Positions 1 to 12,210 of a DNA stretch of 64,000 bases are shown piece after piece. The stretch covers positions 347,038-411,037 of the forward strand of contig JASJFT010000009.1 of assembly GCA_030770425.1 (NCBI GenBank), in the 5' to 3' direction. The position numbers were made by a program, and so were the translations under genes. Below the pieces are notes generated by a model. That model was not told the origin of the DNA, searched no databases, and was given only the letters and a program-made list of their open reading frames with translations. This DNA comes from Darksidea phi (Eukaryota > Ascomycota > Dothideomycetes > Pleosporales > Lentitheciaceae). Each line of letters opens with the position of its first letter. Position 1 is the first letter of the stretch.

Positions 1-95
1 CCCCCCCAACCCACCCCACCCCCACACCCAAACCCCAACTCCCCCCCACACCCCCCCCCCCCTCCCCTTCCCCCTTCCCCCTTCCAACAACGAAT
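1..95. repeat. C-rich low-complexity tract
   Basis: The first ~75 bases are almost pure C and A on the plus strand with no G, followed by CT-rich blocks. It is not a clean telomere-type repeat, because no six-base unit repeats in register. It could be a pyrimidine-rich leader of the small ORF that starts at 134, but it is only described here as low-complexity sequence. Confidence 0.8.
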
Positions 96-133
96 CAAAA
101 TCTTCCGACTTCCATTCGCCCAAACAACGATCA

Positions 134-436
134 ATGACGCAAAAAGCCCACAAAACGCCTCCCACTGCAACCGCAACACAAACATTCCAAATGACATATC
201 CAGGCGGCACGGCCGAGCTAAGCCACGCTCTGGAGCGCATGTCGCGTGAGGAACCGGCTTCGGACAAGGGGGCTCCCCCTCCCCCCGCCACCACGTCGAC
301 GCCGCTCAGCGAAAGGATGCTGCTGACGTCTTGTGTCTTGACGCAATACACTGCGGTACGGGAGGGTAGACGGGGATATGCGGCGGAGGCTGTGCAAAGC
401 GTAAGAGCTGTCGAGCCTGGTGTAGGATCTGAGTAA
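134..436 (+). CDS. possible small protein (100 aa), unrecognised
   Basis: This open frame starts at a true ATG just downstream of a CT-rich tract and a CAAACAACGATCA leader, an arrangement common before fungal start codons. The 100-residue product is rich in Thr, Ala, Pro and Ser at the start and has no recognisable domain, signal peptide or membrane segment. The surrounding DNA is GC-rich, where chance ORFs of this length are common, so the leader context is the only positive evidence. It could also be a first exon, but no convincing splice donor leads to a continuation. Confidence 0.2.
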   Translation: MTQKAHKTPPTATATQTFQMTYPGGTAELSHALERMSREEPASDKGAPPPPATTSTPLSERMLLTSCVLTQYTAVREGRRGYAAEAVQSVRAVEPGVGSE

Positions 437-3400
437 TATTATTACGCGCAGTTCTCGGGCGTCATGCTAGTTTCGTGTGGTACTACGACCACCGCCTCCT
501 GATACAAATACCCCCCACTCCCAACAAACAAATATTTTCGAAAAACAAATTAGAGTACTAGATGATAAGAGCATTTCAAGGTAGAAAACTTGAAAACTTG
601 ACATTTTTAGAGTGGGTCCCTTTTCTCTTGCCCATTGAAGAAGTACCCTCCGTTAGGCCCAGTCAGCGTATTACACCCGGTCCAAAAGCTCTGTAGTACC
701 TATCCTCTAGGGTATACACCCGGGGGCGTGTGGCTGAGCGAACACGGTAGTCTTCGATGTAAGGATGACGATCAGGCTACGGAATGCGCAAGAGGGCGTG
801 TCTCACATGAAAGAGAGAGTGGGTCGCGACGAGTGAGAAAAGGCGGGGGCATGATAGGCGGGTGGACACGGGAGATCGCCGTCACATGCAATGGTGCTCC
901 CGGTTTCGCACGTGGTTTTCGTGAAGCATATGAGAACGGTTTAAAATAGCACGGCCTAAAAGAGGAAAAATGGCTGTAGTTGGCCCACTTCTAGTAGATT
1001 CAGCAGAGTGTTCGTCGGCCCCGAAACATGATGCGCTGTAGCTTCATGCCCGCAAGGCAGCCACGCGACCTCATCAAGGATAATCGAAGGATGCACTCAA
1101 TTCAGGGAAAAGCAATATGGGCGGATTGACGGTGGGATGTGTAGAGAATGAGGAAGGTGCGGAGCCTGCCGTGCCGCCCACGAGGCTTCCCGCTTCTCGT
1201 CGAGCTATTGGCGTTTTTGCAGGTTGGAAGAACGAACATGTGATTGCATATGAAAGGCTTCGGAGTGAGGCTTCAAGGAGCACCTATGTTTGGTCGGCGG
1301 TGGGCGGGCAGCCTCGAGGGGTTTCAACCCCCTGAGGTCGAAGGCAGCGCAATGTCTCATACCCAAGAGAGAGGGCAGAGCTTCCTGGGTTTTGGTGGCT
1401 GCCACGCCGGACAGAGGGTGCTGCCGCTGTGGGCCCTGTGTGTGGGTTGAAGGATGCTTATTTTAGATGCGGCTGTTGGTGCACAGAGTGGGTGGGATTG
1501 TCGCGCTGCACCGAGGGTGACATGTCCAGGTTCAATGGACCCCAAAGATGTTGACGTGTTGGACTGCACTGCCAAGACAGGCTAGTAGGACGTATACACA
1601 AAACACGCCTCAGATTGAACGCTTCGGTATTACCTACCTTGATACGTTAGCGAATCGGTTTTGCCGACCAGAGCCGACGGACTGGTAGTGACAGTCTCGA
1701 AAAGGGGGACTGCAGCGGCAAGGTGTGGTTGCGCAGGGTCTACAACCCTTGCTGAGGAGAGGAGAGCGCTGACCGTGTTACATTCTGGTCCCGCCAGCGC
1801 GGCCCACGATAGCGACTGGCCTGGTTGCGGCAACTCCGTCGCGCTTCAGCTAGTCACGCGGAGCAGTCTCGCCGGACACGAGTCGGGATAGAAGAGCCTG
1901 TGTTGGGCAAGTCATGGACTTGTCGTCAGCCCTTGCGTGCGGGCGAGCAGGGGCTCTTGGCGCCGTGGGAACCAGGGCACAGTTATGCGGCAGGGCCATC
2001 GAAACCTGAGTTGCAGAGGGGGGCAGGGGGGGGGAGCCTTCCGGCGTTCCGTATCCCGCTCGCATTGCGCCCGCGTTTGACGAAGACTTCTGTCGCATGT
2101 CGCGGCGGATGCGTGTCTGAGGCGTGGTTCGGCGGCCGCTGTCAAGCTGCAGAGATCCCGAAGGGTGCTCCCAAGGCGTCGGAGACGACCGGCTGTGGAC
2201 TTCGTCTCCCGAATCCAGGACCCGCGTTTATTGGCGGACGCGACTGCATCGTGAATTTGGCCGCCGCTCGAGAGATTGCGAGTTGGTGGCATTGTTGGCC
2301 CCTCCGACAAGGGGCGAGAGGTGTTGAATGCGTCCTTCCCGCTCTGTCCAGGCCGCGGACGCGAGGCGAATGGCCATGGTAAGACGGCCAGTCGCATGAG
2401 GAACGAGATGGCGCAAGCCATATCACAAACAATAAGATCGACGGCCGTATCCGGCTCTGCGCAGATCGCGCAGCCCCGCCGTTCCTGCAAGGTGACCAGA
2501 TGTGATGGTGTCGGCTTGGTCTGCGCGTCTGCGCGTCGCTAATCTTGCCGAGGTTTCCATAGCAGGACCGCCGCGGGCGATCGGGGCGGGCCAAAGAGAG
2601 AGGAGAGAGCGTGTGCTCGAGCTGACTGGCTGTGGAGCGGGCGATTCGCGGGCGGTTCGCGGGCGTCGTCTGCAACGAGCCCAAGAGGAGGTGGAATGGG
2701 AATGGCTCAAGCCTTCGACCGCCATCCGCCATCCGCCGTCCGCCGAGATGTGATGGCTCCAAGGGCAAGCCATTGGTACGCTGCATCCAGCTGCATAGCG
2801 CGTCGATCCCCTCCCACGGCTCTGGTTCTCGGATTTCTTATTCCCCCCCCTCCCAGCGCCACCACACCCCCTCCCCCCAAGCACGCAGTCGGCGACTGAT
2901 CGAACGCGTCCAGCAGAGCCGTATGGCCCTCCCACTCGACGCCTCGATCCGCGCAAAAGGAATAACACGAGATGAGGCGTCGGGGCGTCTTGTCCATATG
3001 TGAGGCTGTCCGCAAGGGTTATGGCGTCAAAAAAGGATGAGGCGAGTCGGGCCCCTGCTCTCTCGGCACGAGCTACCGTGCGAAGACCGACGTCACGCAG
3101 GGGAGCAGCATAACACCGCCCTGACTTGCCGCTACACTGTGTACACATACGAAATGGCGAGATGGTCGAGTGTCTAGTAGTTGCTTCTATGCTACATCCA
3201 CCCAGGCCCTGTATGGCGGGCGCTGTTGCTGCCCGGCCCACGGCCCAACCTAACCCTCTGTCCCCGGACATTGCCTGACAGCTGTAGCTCGCGCCCAAAT
3301 CCTTGGGCAGGAGACGAAATTGCCCCGAGCCCAAGCTTGATCCCAATCACTTCGCTCCTTCCTTCTCTCGACAAGTTCTCCGCCCATCCCTGCTACGTGT

Positions 3401-4013
3401 ACAGCGAGAACACGCTTGCATGCATCCATCGCCTCATGTCTCCAAAAACTCATCACACCTCCCCTGTATCATTACGAAGCCCCTTGCGAGACTAGCCGAC
3501 GCCAGCACCGGCCCATCTATGTGTATTAGCCATCTCGGCCGCAAAAGCAAACATGAGCCCAACACCCCCAAGGTCCCGGAAATGCCATGCCCAATTGTCC
3601 CAAAGAAGCCCCTGCTCACTTTTCCGCCTCATCGTACACCCCAAGGTTAACACCCATGCCGTGGCTTCCACCTGACCATCCGTCTAATGCACCGGAACCG
3701 AAGGAGAAAGAAATGGCGTACAAGAGAAAAGCCATGCCGTAGTCTGCGCTCATGCATGCTCCCCCCAAGGAGGAAGCTGAAACCAGAACCAATCGCGAAA
3801 ATGCAGCAGAGTCGATATGCGTACAGAGAGAAGCGGAAGAGGAAAGCCGAAGTAAATAAAAGCGTGGCGTCGTTATTCGGGCATGTGGTAGGCGGACATG
3901 GCACGAATATGGAGGGGGCTAGGCGAGGTGGCTGCCGTCAATGCGCTATGGGACGGCCTTCGGAGCGCCAACCGAAGCTACAAGCGTGTTTGTCATCATG
4001 CGTCGAGCTTGAC
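437..4013. other. gene-poor GC-rich interval
   Basis: Many overlapping open frames up to ~300 codons occur on both strands, but all have shadow-like composition (Arg/Gly/Pro/Ser-rich) and none shows a domain or a coherent exon-intron pattern. There is a short imprecise CCGCCAT-type reiteration near 2720-2745 and several C-runs near 2850-2880. No gene is called. Confidence 0.6.
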
Positions 4014-5339
4014 TTATCGCCGTCGCGATGAGGAAGCGGCCGGTCGCTGCGCAGACGGACCGCCGCCCACTTCCTCCAGCTGGTCGAGGCAGGCAGTCAA
4101 CACTAGAAGCGTTAGTCGGCCGATGGGCGGCATGAGTGATGCCTACTCACTCGCAATGATCTCTTCCTCCCACACACCCATCTGGTAGTCGACGAGCCCG
4201 TGCTTCTCCATATTGTCGCAGTTCTTGACGAGCTGGGTGCCCATCTTCTCGAGGAAGTCGTATTCCACGAGCGACTGCGGCTGTTGCGGGCGCTGTCCCG
4301 TGTTCACCATGTCCGCCACCAGTTCCTTTTGCTTTTGCAGCAGAGAGAGCCAGCAGTGGTTGAACTCCTCCCACAGCTGAAGCCGCTGCTGGTAGTGGGC
4401 CTCGTCATCGCGCACTAGACCTATAGTCAATTCAGCCGCTCGTTCCAGATGCGCACCGCGAGCACGCTCACCTAGTGTCTCGGCCCAGTGCAGCAGCCAG
4501 TCCGACAGCCTGAACAGCTGCGCGGCGGCCTCGCCCAGCCGGCCGTCGCGGACGTACTCGAACGTCTTCTTCAGCTCGGCCTGGTAGTTGTTGTAAAAGT
4601 CGTCGTATTCGCTGCCGCCGCCGGCGCCGCTGCTGCTGCTGTGTGGCGGCTGCTCCCCGTACGGGGCCTGGGGATACGCTCCGGGGGCCGTCGGCTGGTG
4701 GGGGTCTGTCATGGCTGCGGCGGTGTAGGCGGGTGCAAGTGATTCCCGTCCGACCGGGGCTTGCTGTGATGTATATCCCAGCGGGGGATACTGGGAAGGA
4801 ACGTTCTGTGTCGCAATGGCCGTCGAAGGCGCGCTCGTGGGGCCGCCCTCGCCGGGCACACCACCGTAATATTGCGGTTGTGCAACGCCAAAATCGGAGC
4901 CCAGGACGCCTATGGCCGAGTCGCGGGCCTGCTGGTACGGTTGCACCGGTTCATATTGCGATGTTGCGGTTGCGGAGGCCTGCGCGTCGGGCACATTGTA
5001 CATGGCACTCTGCCCGTACGGCTGGTACTGCTGTGACGCGCGCTGCGATGGCTGCTGCTCCGATGCATACGCGCCCGCGACGTACGGGACGCCGGGCTGC
5101 TGTATGGACGAACCGACAAACTGTGAACCTTCTCCGTAAGCGTAACCGTAACTCTGTGAGCTGGTGCTGCCGCGACCTGCTGGCGCGGGGGCCGACGTGG
5201 GCGGCTGCGCAGTCAAGGGCGCCTGTCTGTAGTGGTCGGATGCGCTTACCACGGGGTATGGAGCTTGCGGTGGCAGCAGCGTGCCCTGCGGACCTGCGTA
5301 ACCTGCGAGACTCTGCCGTGGCCGGCGGTCATTGTCCAT
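4014..5339 (-). CDS. conserved fungal Pro/Gln/Tyr-rich protein, function unknown
   Basis: Three exons are inferred: 5339-4472, 4420-4151 and 4102-4014, giving 408 aa. Intron 1 (4421-4471) is 51 nt, GTGAGC...TATAG, and contains no stop, so unspliced reading looks open. Removing it joins two conserved-looking halves (WAETLG then LVRDDEAHY). Intron 2 (4103-4150) is 48 nt with a GACTAAC branch site, and splicing extends the C-terminus past the apparent stop at 4143. Residues ~1-210 are a disordered Pro/Gln/Tyr/Ser region. Residues ~225-385 form a predicted helical domain with Trp, Leu and charged residues and a VWEEEIIA motif near the end. I start at ATG 5339 (MDNDRRPRQ) because the longer frame has no ATG. 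I do not recognise a named family. Confidence 0.75.
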
Positions 5340-8300
5340 CCCACCCAGCCTTTTGAGCTGCACGCTGAAAGGCGGTTCGACGGCCCTATACGCCAAGGGC
5401 GACTCCGGCGGGGTTGCGTAGTTGGCCAGCTTGAAGCGTGTCGACGGACGTTGGACGGCGCAGAGTGGACGTGGCAGAGAGATGTGGAGCCGAGGGCAGC
5501 GAGTGAGATCCCGACGGTGACGGAGCCGAGGTCAAAGAGAGAGACTCGGGATGCGAATGGGAAGAAGGCTGCGTGTTGGGGACGAGTGAGGTTGGATTTG
5601 GGTGGTTAGGAATGCTCGATGCTCCAGACGAATGGATGAATATAAACAGCGCCTTGGGCGCATCACTCGCGCCAGCCAATGAGCCCAAGGTGGGAACGAC
5701 AGCTGGTGCAGAAGCCTCACTAGACGCGCGAGCCGCAAGGATATCCTCGGTCCGCTGCGACGAGGGTGTCTGGCGGCGATGCTGGTAAAAAAATCCGGGA
5801 AGGCGGCGTCCCGATGCGGAAATGTTGGAGAAAACGACGAGAAGAGGCGGGCCCACCTAACCACGTCGCTTCGCTGGCATGGGACGACGACGGCCAAACG
5901 CAACGTGGAGAACCCGGCAAGAGTTGGGCGTCGTTCCGCTACCAAGTCCGCCGCGGTTGTAGGCAAGTCCTTGCACGCAACCGAGAGAGTGCAAAACGGG
6001 GTGGGCAGATGCAGACCGGACCTAAAGGCTCGTCTCGGATAGTTCAACGCTTGTGTTTCGACGGCTCTGCAGCTCTGCAGCCCTACGACGCGCTGGCTAT
6101 GTTCACGACGGTGGTCTGGTTGCGCACAGGACGATATGGAACAGGTGCAGGTTGAGGTGAAGCGTTGGACCAAAGTCAAGACAGACGTGCGACAGTGCTG
6201 CTATATTTGTGTCTCTGCTACTTGGTCCACACGCAAAGAGAAGGGTCCGGGAGAAGCCTTCAATAGAGTACTTCGAGTCGGCGAGGTCCCATTGGGCACT
6301 GGGCGGGGGGCTTCTCAGGTCGAGTGCGTCACCAGTGAGGACGTGCGGGCAGAGGTACTCGACGTCGCTCGCGGGAGCCGAGGGAGGCGTCCGGTCCGGG
6401 ATGGGCTCCAGGGAGGGGGTGGGGGCGTGTGTAGACGGGAGTGCTAGGAGGAGGTGTGGTGACGAGATGGGGTAATGGGGACGAAGTGAGGGCGGGAAAG
6501 CCACATTGGGATGGAGCATCAAGCGGAGGGGGCAAAAGGAAAGTCGCCAACGCCACGACAGCGAACGGACGGTAATAATAGTAGGGCCGGGCGGCGGCGA
6601 GGGGGTAGGGGGACTGTACCTGAAGGGTGGGTGTGGCTGCGCGCCGGGAGTCGAGCGAGGGAGACGGTTAGAGAGCTTCGATGGTGCTGGTAGACAGGAA
6701 AGATACCTTGCAACGCTCCTTATCCGACGAGATAATGGCGGGGCCCAAGCTAGCATCTGCGCCGTGGCTACGATCGGCCTCGATCTGCAGGTGGCTGGGC
6801 TGGCATTTCTGGACGTCGGCCTCGTTGCATCTGCTGGCGAGAGGGAGCACTGCAGCTTACCGCATCATCGTCGACGACGAGTCCGCCCGGCGACGGCTCC
6901 ACCCCATGGAAGCACCCTCCGAGAGAACTGCTCCAGCCGCGCTCTGGTCGGCCGTGACGGCGCGCCGCACGCGACTACTGCCATCGTACATGGCCTGTGG
7001 AGCGGCGCAGAGGCCGCTGCTAACCACGACAACGACAAAGGCAGCTCTGCGTCGTGGGAGTCGTCGGCAGCGTCGCAGAGCTGTTTCATGCACGCCAGAT
7101 GCGGCCACGCCGGGGCAAGGGCGGGGTGCTGATTCGTTTCTCTGGCTTGTCAAATCATCAGACGGTTGTCCAAACCTTTGTCGCGGAGTGTGTTGCTACG
7201 AGGGCTGACATTCCATGCGTGTGCCCCGTGCGCCGTCGTGGTACGGGACTCAGGGGGTAATTTCGGCATCGCTCATCGTGGCTCTGATGCACTGATGCAC
7301 TGATGGAGGATGCACGCGTCGGCAGGGGTTCTGCGGATCAAGGTCGTCAACCCTCACAGCCTCACTCGCCGATCCTCTCAGCAAGAGACCCACGCCTATG
7401 GTTTCGTGTTTGCAGCGCCTCACGATGCCAGGACCTGACGACAGCGCGAATGGTGCCCGCGTGTCCGTGGTCGACGACAAGACTCGTCCGGCCAGCAACC
7501 TGTCGGCACCCCTCCCGCATCGCTCACTGGCCGCCGCAGCTGCTGCACTCTCTGCGCCTGGCCGTCCTTCCGGCGCTTCCTGCGACGCATTTCTCCAGCC
7601 TCTCCCACACACGCGCACCCACGCCGGGCCCATGCGCAGGTTGCGCTATCTGCCCGTGGTGAACGTGCGCTCACGTGCTCCGTCCCGGGGGCTTCCTTTC
7701 ACTTCCCGGTACTCCAACCTTCTCGAGAATGCGCGAAACCCTAACGCGCTGTTCGCGAAGGAAGGTGGACCCGCCAAATGAAACGGGCGGCGTCTATGTC
7801 GTCGCCCTGACCTTGCTCGACCGCGAGCATGGCCCATCTGCCTGATCCAACGGCGATCCGGCACTCGCCCATCGCCCCCAGCCAGCCGAAATTGCAGGCC
7901 CGTGGACCGCCCTTCGAGAAGCTCCATTTCCTTCCAGAAAACGTGCGAGATTGAGCCTGCGCCTCCAAATTGCTGCTGACTGATGACTGTGCCATGTCGC
8001 CGCCTGGCAGGCCTCACGCGTTCGTTGCGGCAACAACTCCGCCGTCGACTTGGCCGACGTAGCTCATGGTTCGATTTTAAGTTTACACCACCCACCGGGC
8101 CCAACGGCTGTTATTCTGTTCCCGGCGAAATGCACGTTGAGACGTGACGTCCGCCTTTAGCCGCAAGGCTGCTGCAGATCTATTCGCCGACGCTGAGATC
8201 GCATCGAAGCGGCCATGTCGAGATGTGGAGGCGATAGGGCGAGTACCGTGATTCGTCTGCTCTAATCTCCTCGATTGGGCCTACACTTGAGCGAGTCGGC

Positions 8301-9248
8301 ACGAATTCGACACACCACCTCGGCGCCTGAGCAGGCCTAAGCAGGGTATTTTCTGCTCGCCTCGACCTACTCACGATATCATCGATCTTGCTGACCGCGA
8401 TTCGTACCACAATGGTCCGAGTTGTTCATGCAGGACGGCGGCATGTGTGCCACTAACATAGCTTTCCAGAAGAGGAACAGCATCCATCAAAGATCCGCCT
8501 AGGACAGATGCAGCCATCGACACAGGGATCACAGTCCTAGCGCAATGCACCCGTACGTCAATTTCGACCTCCATTCTGCACACTAAAGGAGCACGCTCCG
8601 AGGAGCAATAGTTTGTACTGGGGCCGATGTTGAGCTCAACAAGCCAGTGCGGAACTCTAAGTTTTGGGGCTCGAGGCAGGCATCGCCGAATGCTTGCGCG
8701 CCTCGACGTTTATGGCCGCCGTGAGTGCATCAAAACGAACAGGGTGTCGGAACAACGATGAGCCGTGAGTGGTTGGCAAACTCAAGCGAACCGTTCATCC
8801 GGTCCAAACTGAAATCCTGAACGTTCTCAAACCGAGGACGCTCTGAAGACGTCTTCAGCCTCCTCCGGCTCACCAACCACCAAAAGGTCTGGAGGATGTT
8901 GATGACGGGATGGATAAGGTTACGATCGCTTGAGCCGGGAAATCTTCTGAAACCATCTCAGCACCCCGGGTAGGCGGGTTTCAACACCACTATAATTTCG
9001 CATTCGGTCCCCTTCACTTTCGATGGGGCCATAGGCAGACATCGACCCCTCTAAATGCCTCAACAGCTCGGAGCACGATGAGAACGGCGAGATGGAACGG
9101 CCCGAATAGAACTGCCAAGAGGACGCGAATGTCACGGCCAGATCCTGACAGCTGACCAATCCATCTACATTTTTGACTGACTACACTACATGGCAGTGTG
9201 GCGGCCAATATACAAAGGTTACAAGGTACTGTACACGGCGATAAAACC
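5340..9248. other. long intergenic region, no supported gene
   Basis: This covers the upstream region of the gene at 4014-5339 and the downstream flank of MRPS9. It contains CT-rich and GC-rich stretches and many overlapping chance ORFs (up to ~217 codons near 6100-6760 on minus) without domains or consistent splice sites. The 5340-6800 part may hold the promoter and leader of the minus-strand gene. 8100-9200 is ordinary mixed sequence with nothing I can name. Confidence 0.55.
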
Positions 9249-10425
9249 TTAACGCTTGACCCAGGTAGGCATCTTGCGCGCCTTAACACGACCCGCCTTC
9301 TTTCTCTCGACCTTCCTCGGATCACGGGTAACGCAGCCAGCTGTATGATGACAATTAGCGCTCGGCGTCTGCACCAGAGGGTTTCAATAGAGAGTGGTAG
9401 CGTAGAAACAAGGGTCGATCCCCACATGTGCATGAAGGATGACGGTACGCGTCGCCATAGACTTCAAGCGAAAACGGAAGGAACATTTGGGATATTAAAG
9501 CAAAGGTAAATTGGGTGTGTAACTCACCTCGTCGCAGGGCAGGTTTTAATGCGGGTTCGTGCACGAGGAGCGCTTTCGCAACCGCCAGCGTCATCGCTTC
9601 CGCCTGGCCAGTCGTTCCTCCGCCTGAGACCAGCCCAAACAGATTGTACTTGTCCAGTCTTGATGTGGCCTTCAACGCCCACACGGCGCTCTCGCGGTGA
9701 TGCAGCCGCCCAAAGAACTGCGAGAGTGACTTGCCATTGATCAGCACCTCACCTTCGCCCTCCACAAGCCAAGCCACCGCAGACGAAGTCTTTCGTCGGC
9801 CAACGCCTCTGGCCCGTCCCCATTCATCCACTACACCCGGGGCTGGCACTATGTCGCCAGGCTGGCTGTCCTTCTTGTACCGCTTCATCGCCTGTACCAC
9901 CTCCGGAGGCATCAGCGAGGGGTGGATGCAGTTCAGTCTCCGTAGTATGTGCAGCATCTTGTGGAACCGCTGTGTTTTGACGGGCTCGTTGGTCATGATG
10001 CGGTACTGGTCGATGTTCTTCCATGCCACCTTGGGGGCCTCGTAGGTTGGTATTGTGGGCAGTGTCGCGACTTTGCGGAGGAGGGCGCTGAGGTTGATGA
10101 AGTCGTCGGTGAAGGTAGGCTTGGCGCTGAAGTAGGAGGGCGACGCCGGCACCACGCGAAGAGTCCGCAGTAGTCTGTCTCCCGGTTTCCCCTTTTTTTG
10201 TTCATTTTCTTGTGAGAAGTCAATCTCGGGCGCCGCTGTGAATTTCTCGGGCGTGTCTTCGGCGAGCTCAGCGTATCGTGGAGGTGTGGTTGAGATGTAT
10301 CGCGAAGTCGGGGGACCGACCCTCCTGTGAGCGCATCGCATCGTCGGTGCGGGTCGGATTCGTGGTGCGTTTCCCAGACATTCGGCAGCTGCCCGGAGGC
10401 TCCGCGAGAACTCGGTTCGCGCCAT
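9249..10425 (-). CDS. MRPS9: mitochondrial small ribosomal subunit protein uS9m
   Basis: Two exons, 10425-9528 and 9340-9249, give 329 aa. The 187-nt intron (9341-9527, GTGAGT...ACAG) falls just before the universally conserved S9 tail. The final exon supplies [13 protein letters not shown] and the terminal TWVKR, the basic end that reaches the decoding site in bacterial S9. The N-terminus (~60 residues) is rich in Arg, Ser and Ala with few acidic residues, a mitochondrial targeting presequence. The S9 fold begins near residue 210 with [10 protein letters not shown] and continues through a [11 protein letters not shown] segment. It is divergent from the elongation factor 1-gamma gene, with 269 bp between the start codons. 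Identification is firm. Confidence 0.95.
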
Positions 10426-10694
10426 ACCGACTCCAATTGGGGGTGTTGATGCACCGATGGCAGATCCGCTGGGTGTTGATGTGCTTCCTTCGCCGTAAAT
10501 TCTGGGTGAGGCCTGACCACTGCGCTTTCCTCATTCGAGGTTAGCGTGCCGGAAGAATTGCTTGCCCGCGGCCACAAAAAGCTCTTCTGGCAAGGCACCA
10601 CCCCGCCTCGCCATTGCCCAACACCCAATTTTCCCCAACCACGCCTGCGAACTCCCTCTGATTGTCTTCGTTCTACCCTACGGATACCGCAATC
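10426..10694. promoter_or_regulatory. divergent promoter MRPS9 / EF-1 gamma
   Basis: These 269 bp separate the two start codons of divergently read translation genes, one mitochondrial and one cytosolic. The EF-1 gamma side has a pyrimidine-rich leader (CCAACCACG..., CTCCCTCTG...) just before the ATG. No TATA box is obvious. Co-regulation is an inference from the shared space only. Confidence 0.6.
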
Positions 10695-12210
10695 ATGACT
10701 TTCGGCAAGCTGTACAGCTACAAGGTGAGTGGCTCCGGAATCTCGCAACGTTTGCCACAGGAGTAGCCGCTAACGTCTGCCTGTGTGTAGGGCAACCCGC
10801 GCACCACGGTTCTGCTCACCGTCGCGAAGGAGAACGGCCTTGACCTCGAATGGGTCGAGACTGAGCCGGCTAAAGGCGTCTCAACTGAGTACCTGAAGCT
10901 GAACAAGCTCGGCAAGGTCCCCACCTTCGAAGGCTCTGATGGCTACGTCCTGTCCGAGTGCATCGCTATTGCCGTGTACTGTAAGTCCATCAAACGTTCT
11001 TTGCACAAGCAAAAGGATGAGGCATTTTATTATACAGTTATCCCTGTCTGAACAACAATGTTGAGAACTTGTACTCTGATTTCATTGCGCAACTGTCGAT
11101 ACGACTGCATTTTCTGCATGACTCAGACTGACGCGCGCAGTGACCTCCCAAAACGAGAAGACGACTCTGCTTGGTAAGACCAAACAGGACTACGCTTCTA
11201 TCCTCCGGTGGATGTCGTTCGCCAACACCGAGGTCCTCTCTCCTCTCGGGGGCTGGTTCCGCCCCATCATCGGCCGCGACCCGTACAACAAGAAGAACGT
11301 CGAGGAGTCACAGAAGGCCACCCTCAAGGCCGTCCACACCCTTGAGGAGCACCTCCTTACACACACCTACCTTGTTGGCGAGCGCCTAACCCTCGCCGAT
11401 ATCTTCACTGCCTCCATCCTCGCCCGCGGCTTCCAGTACTTCTTCGACAAGGCATGGCGCGCCGAGAACCCCAACGTCACCCGTTGGTACGAGACAGTCT
11501 ACAACCTGCCCAACTACACTGCTGTCGCTGGCAAGCTCGAGTACATCGAGGAGGCCATCAAGAACGTGCCCCCTAAGAAGGAGGCCGCCCCTAAGAAGGA
11601 GCAGGCCAAGGCAGCCCCTAAGCCCAAGAAGGAGGAGCCCGAGGAGGAGGAGGACAAGCCCGCGCCTAAGCCCAAGCATCCGCTTGAGGAGCTGCCGCGT
11701 GCCACCTTCGTCCTTGACGACTGGAAGCGCAAGTACTCCAACGAGGACACCCGCTCCGTTGCTCTTCCGTGGTTCTGGGAGAACGTCAACTTTGAGGAGT
11801 ACTCCATCTGGAAGGTCGACTACAAGTACAATGACGAGTTAACTCTCACTTTCATGACCTCCAACTTGATTGGTAAGACGAACCAACGCTTTGAGCTAGC
11901 CAGTGATGTCTAATTTATTTTAGGTGGTTTCTTCGCTCGTCTCGAGGCCTCTCGCAAGTACATCTTCGGTGCCGCTTCCGTATACGGCCAGTCCAACGAC
12001 TCCATCATCAAGGGTGCTTTTGTCATCCGCGGCCAGGAGGCTCTTCCTGCTTTCGATGTCGCTCCCGACTACGAGAGCTATGAGTTCACCAAACTCGATC
12101 CCAAGAACGAGGAGGATCGTGAGTTCGTCAACGACCAATGGGCGTGGGATAAGCCGATCACGGTCGATGGCAAGACGTACGAGTGGGCCGATGGCAAGGT
12201 ATTCAAGTAG
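10695..12210 (+). CDS. EF1G: translation elongation factor 1-gamma (eEF1B gamma)
   Basis: Four exons: 10695-10724, 10791-10980, 11141-11872 and 11924-12210, giving 412 aa, the normal family length. Exon 1 is only 30 nt (MTFGKLYSYK). Residues ~1-80 are the thioredoxin-fold GST N-domain, and ~85-215 are the helical GST C-domain with a LVGERLTLADI motif. Residues ~220-255 are a Lys/Pro/Glu-rich linker (PKKEEPEEEEDKPAPK). The rest is the conserved EF1G C-domain (LPRATFVLDDWKRKYSNED, WAWDKPI). The protein anchors the eEF1B complex that recharges eEF1A with GTP. The introns are 66, 160 and 51 nt, and each restores the frame exactly. Strong codon bias towards C-ending codons fits a highly expressed gene. 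Confidence 0.97.

Noticed and set aside
1..95. Telomere at the window edge
   Set aside because: C-rich but with no repeating TAACCC-type unit, so there is no evidence for a chromosome end.
2423..3346. 307-codon minus-strand frame in the GC-rich left flank
   Set aside because: Composition is Arg/Gly/Ser-rich shadow-like, other long frames overlap it on both strands, and there is no domain, splice pattern or leader. GC-rich DNA produces such frames by chance.
6103..6756. 217-codon minus-strand frame rich in Pro/Ser/Arg
   Set aside because: Overlapped by several plus-strand frames of equal length, with low-complexity Pro/Ser content and no conserved motif.
9355..10425. MRPS9 as a single-exon gene ending at 9355
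   Set aside because: The unspliced frame loses the conserved basic S9 tail. A GTGAGT donor at 9527 and an ACAG acceptor at 9341 restore it in frame.
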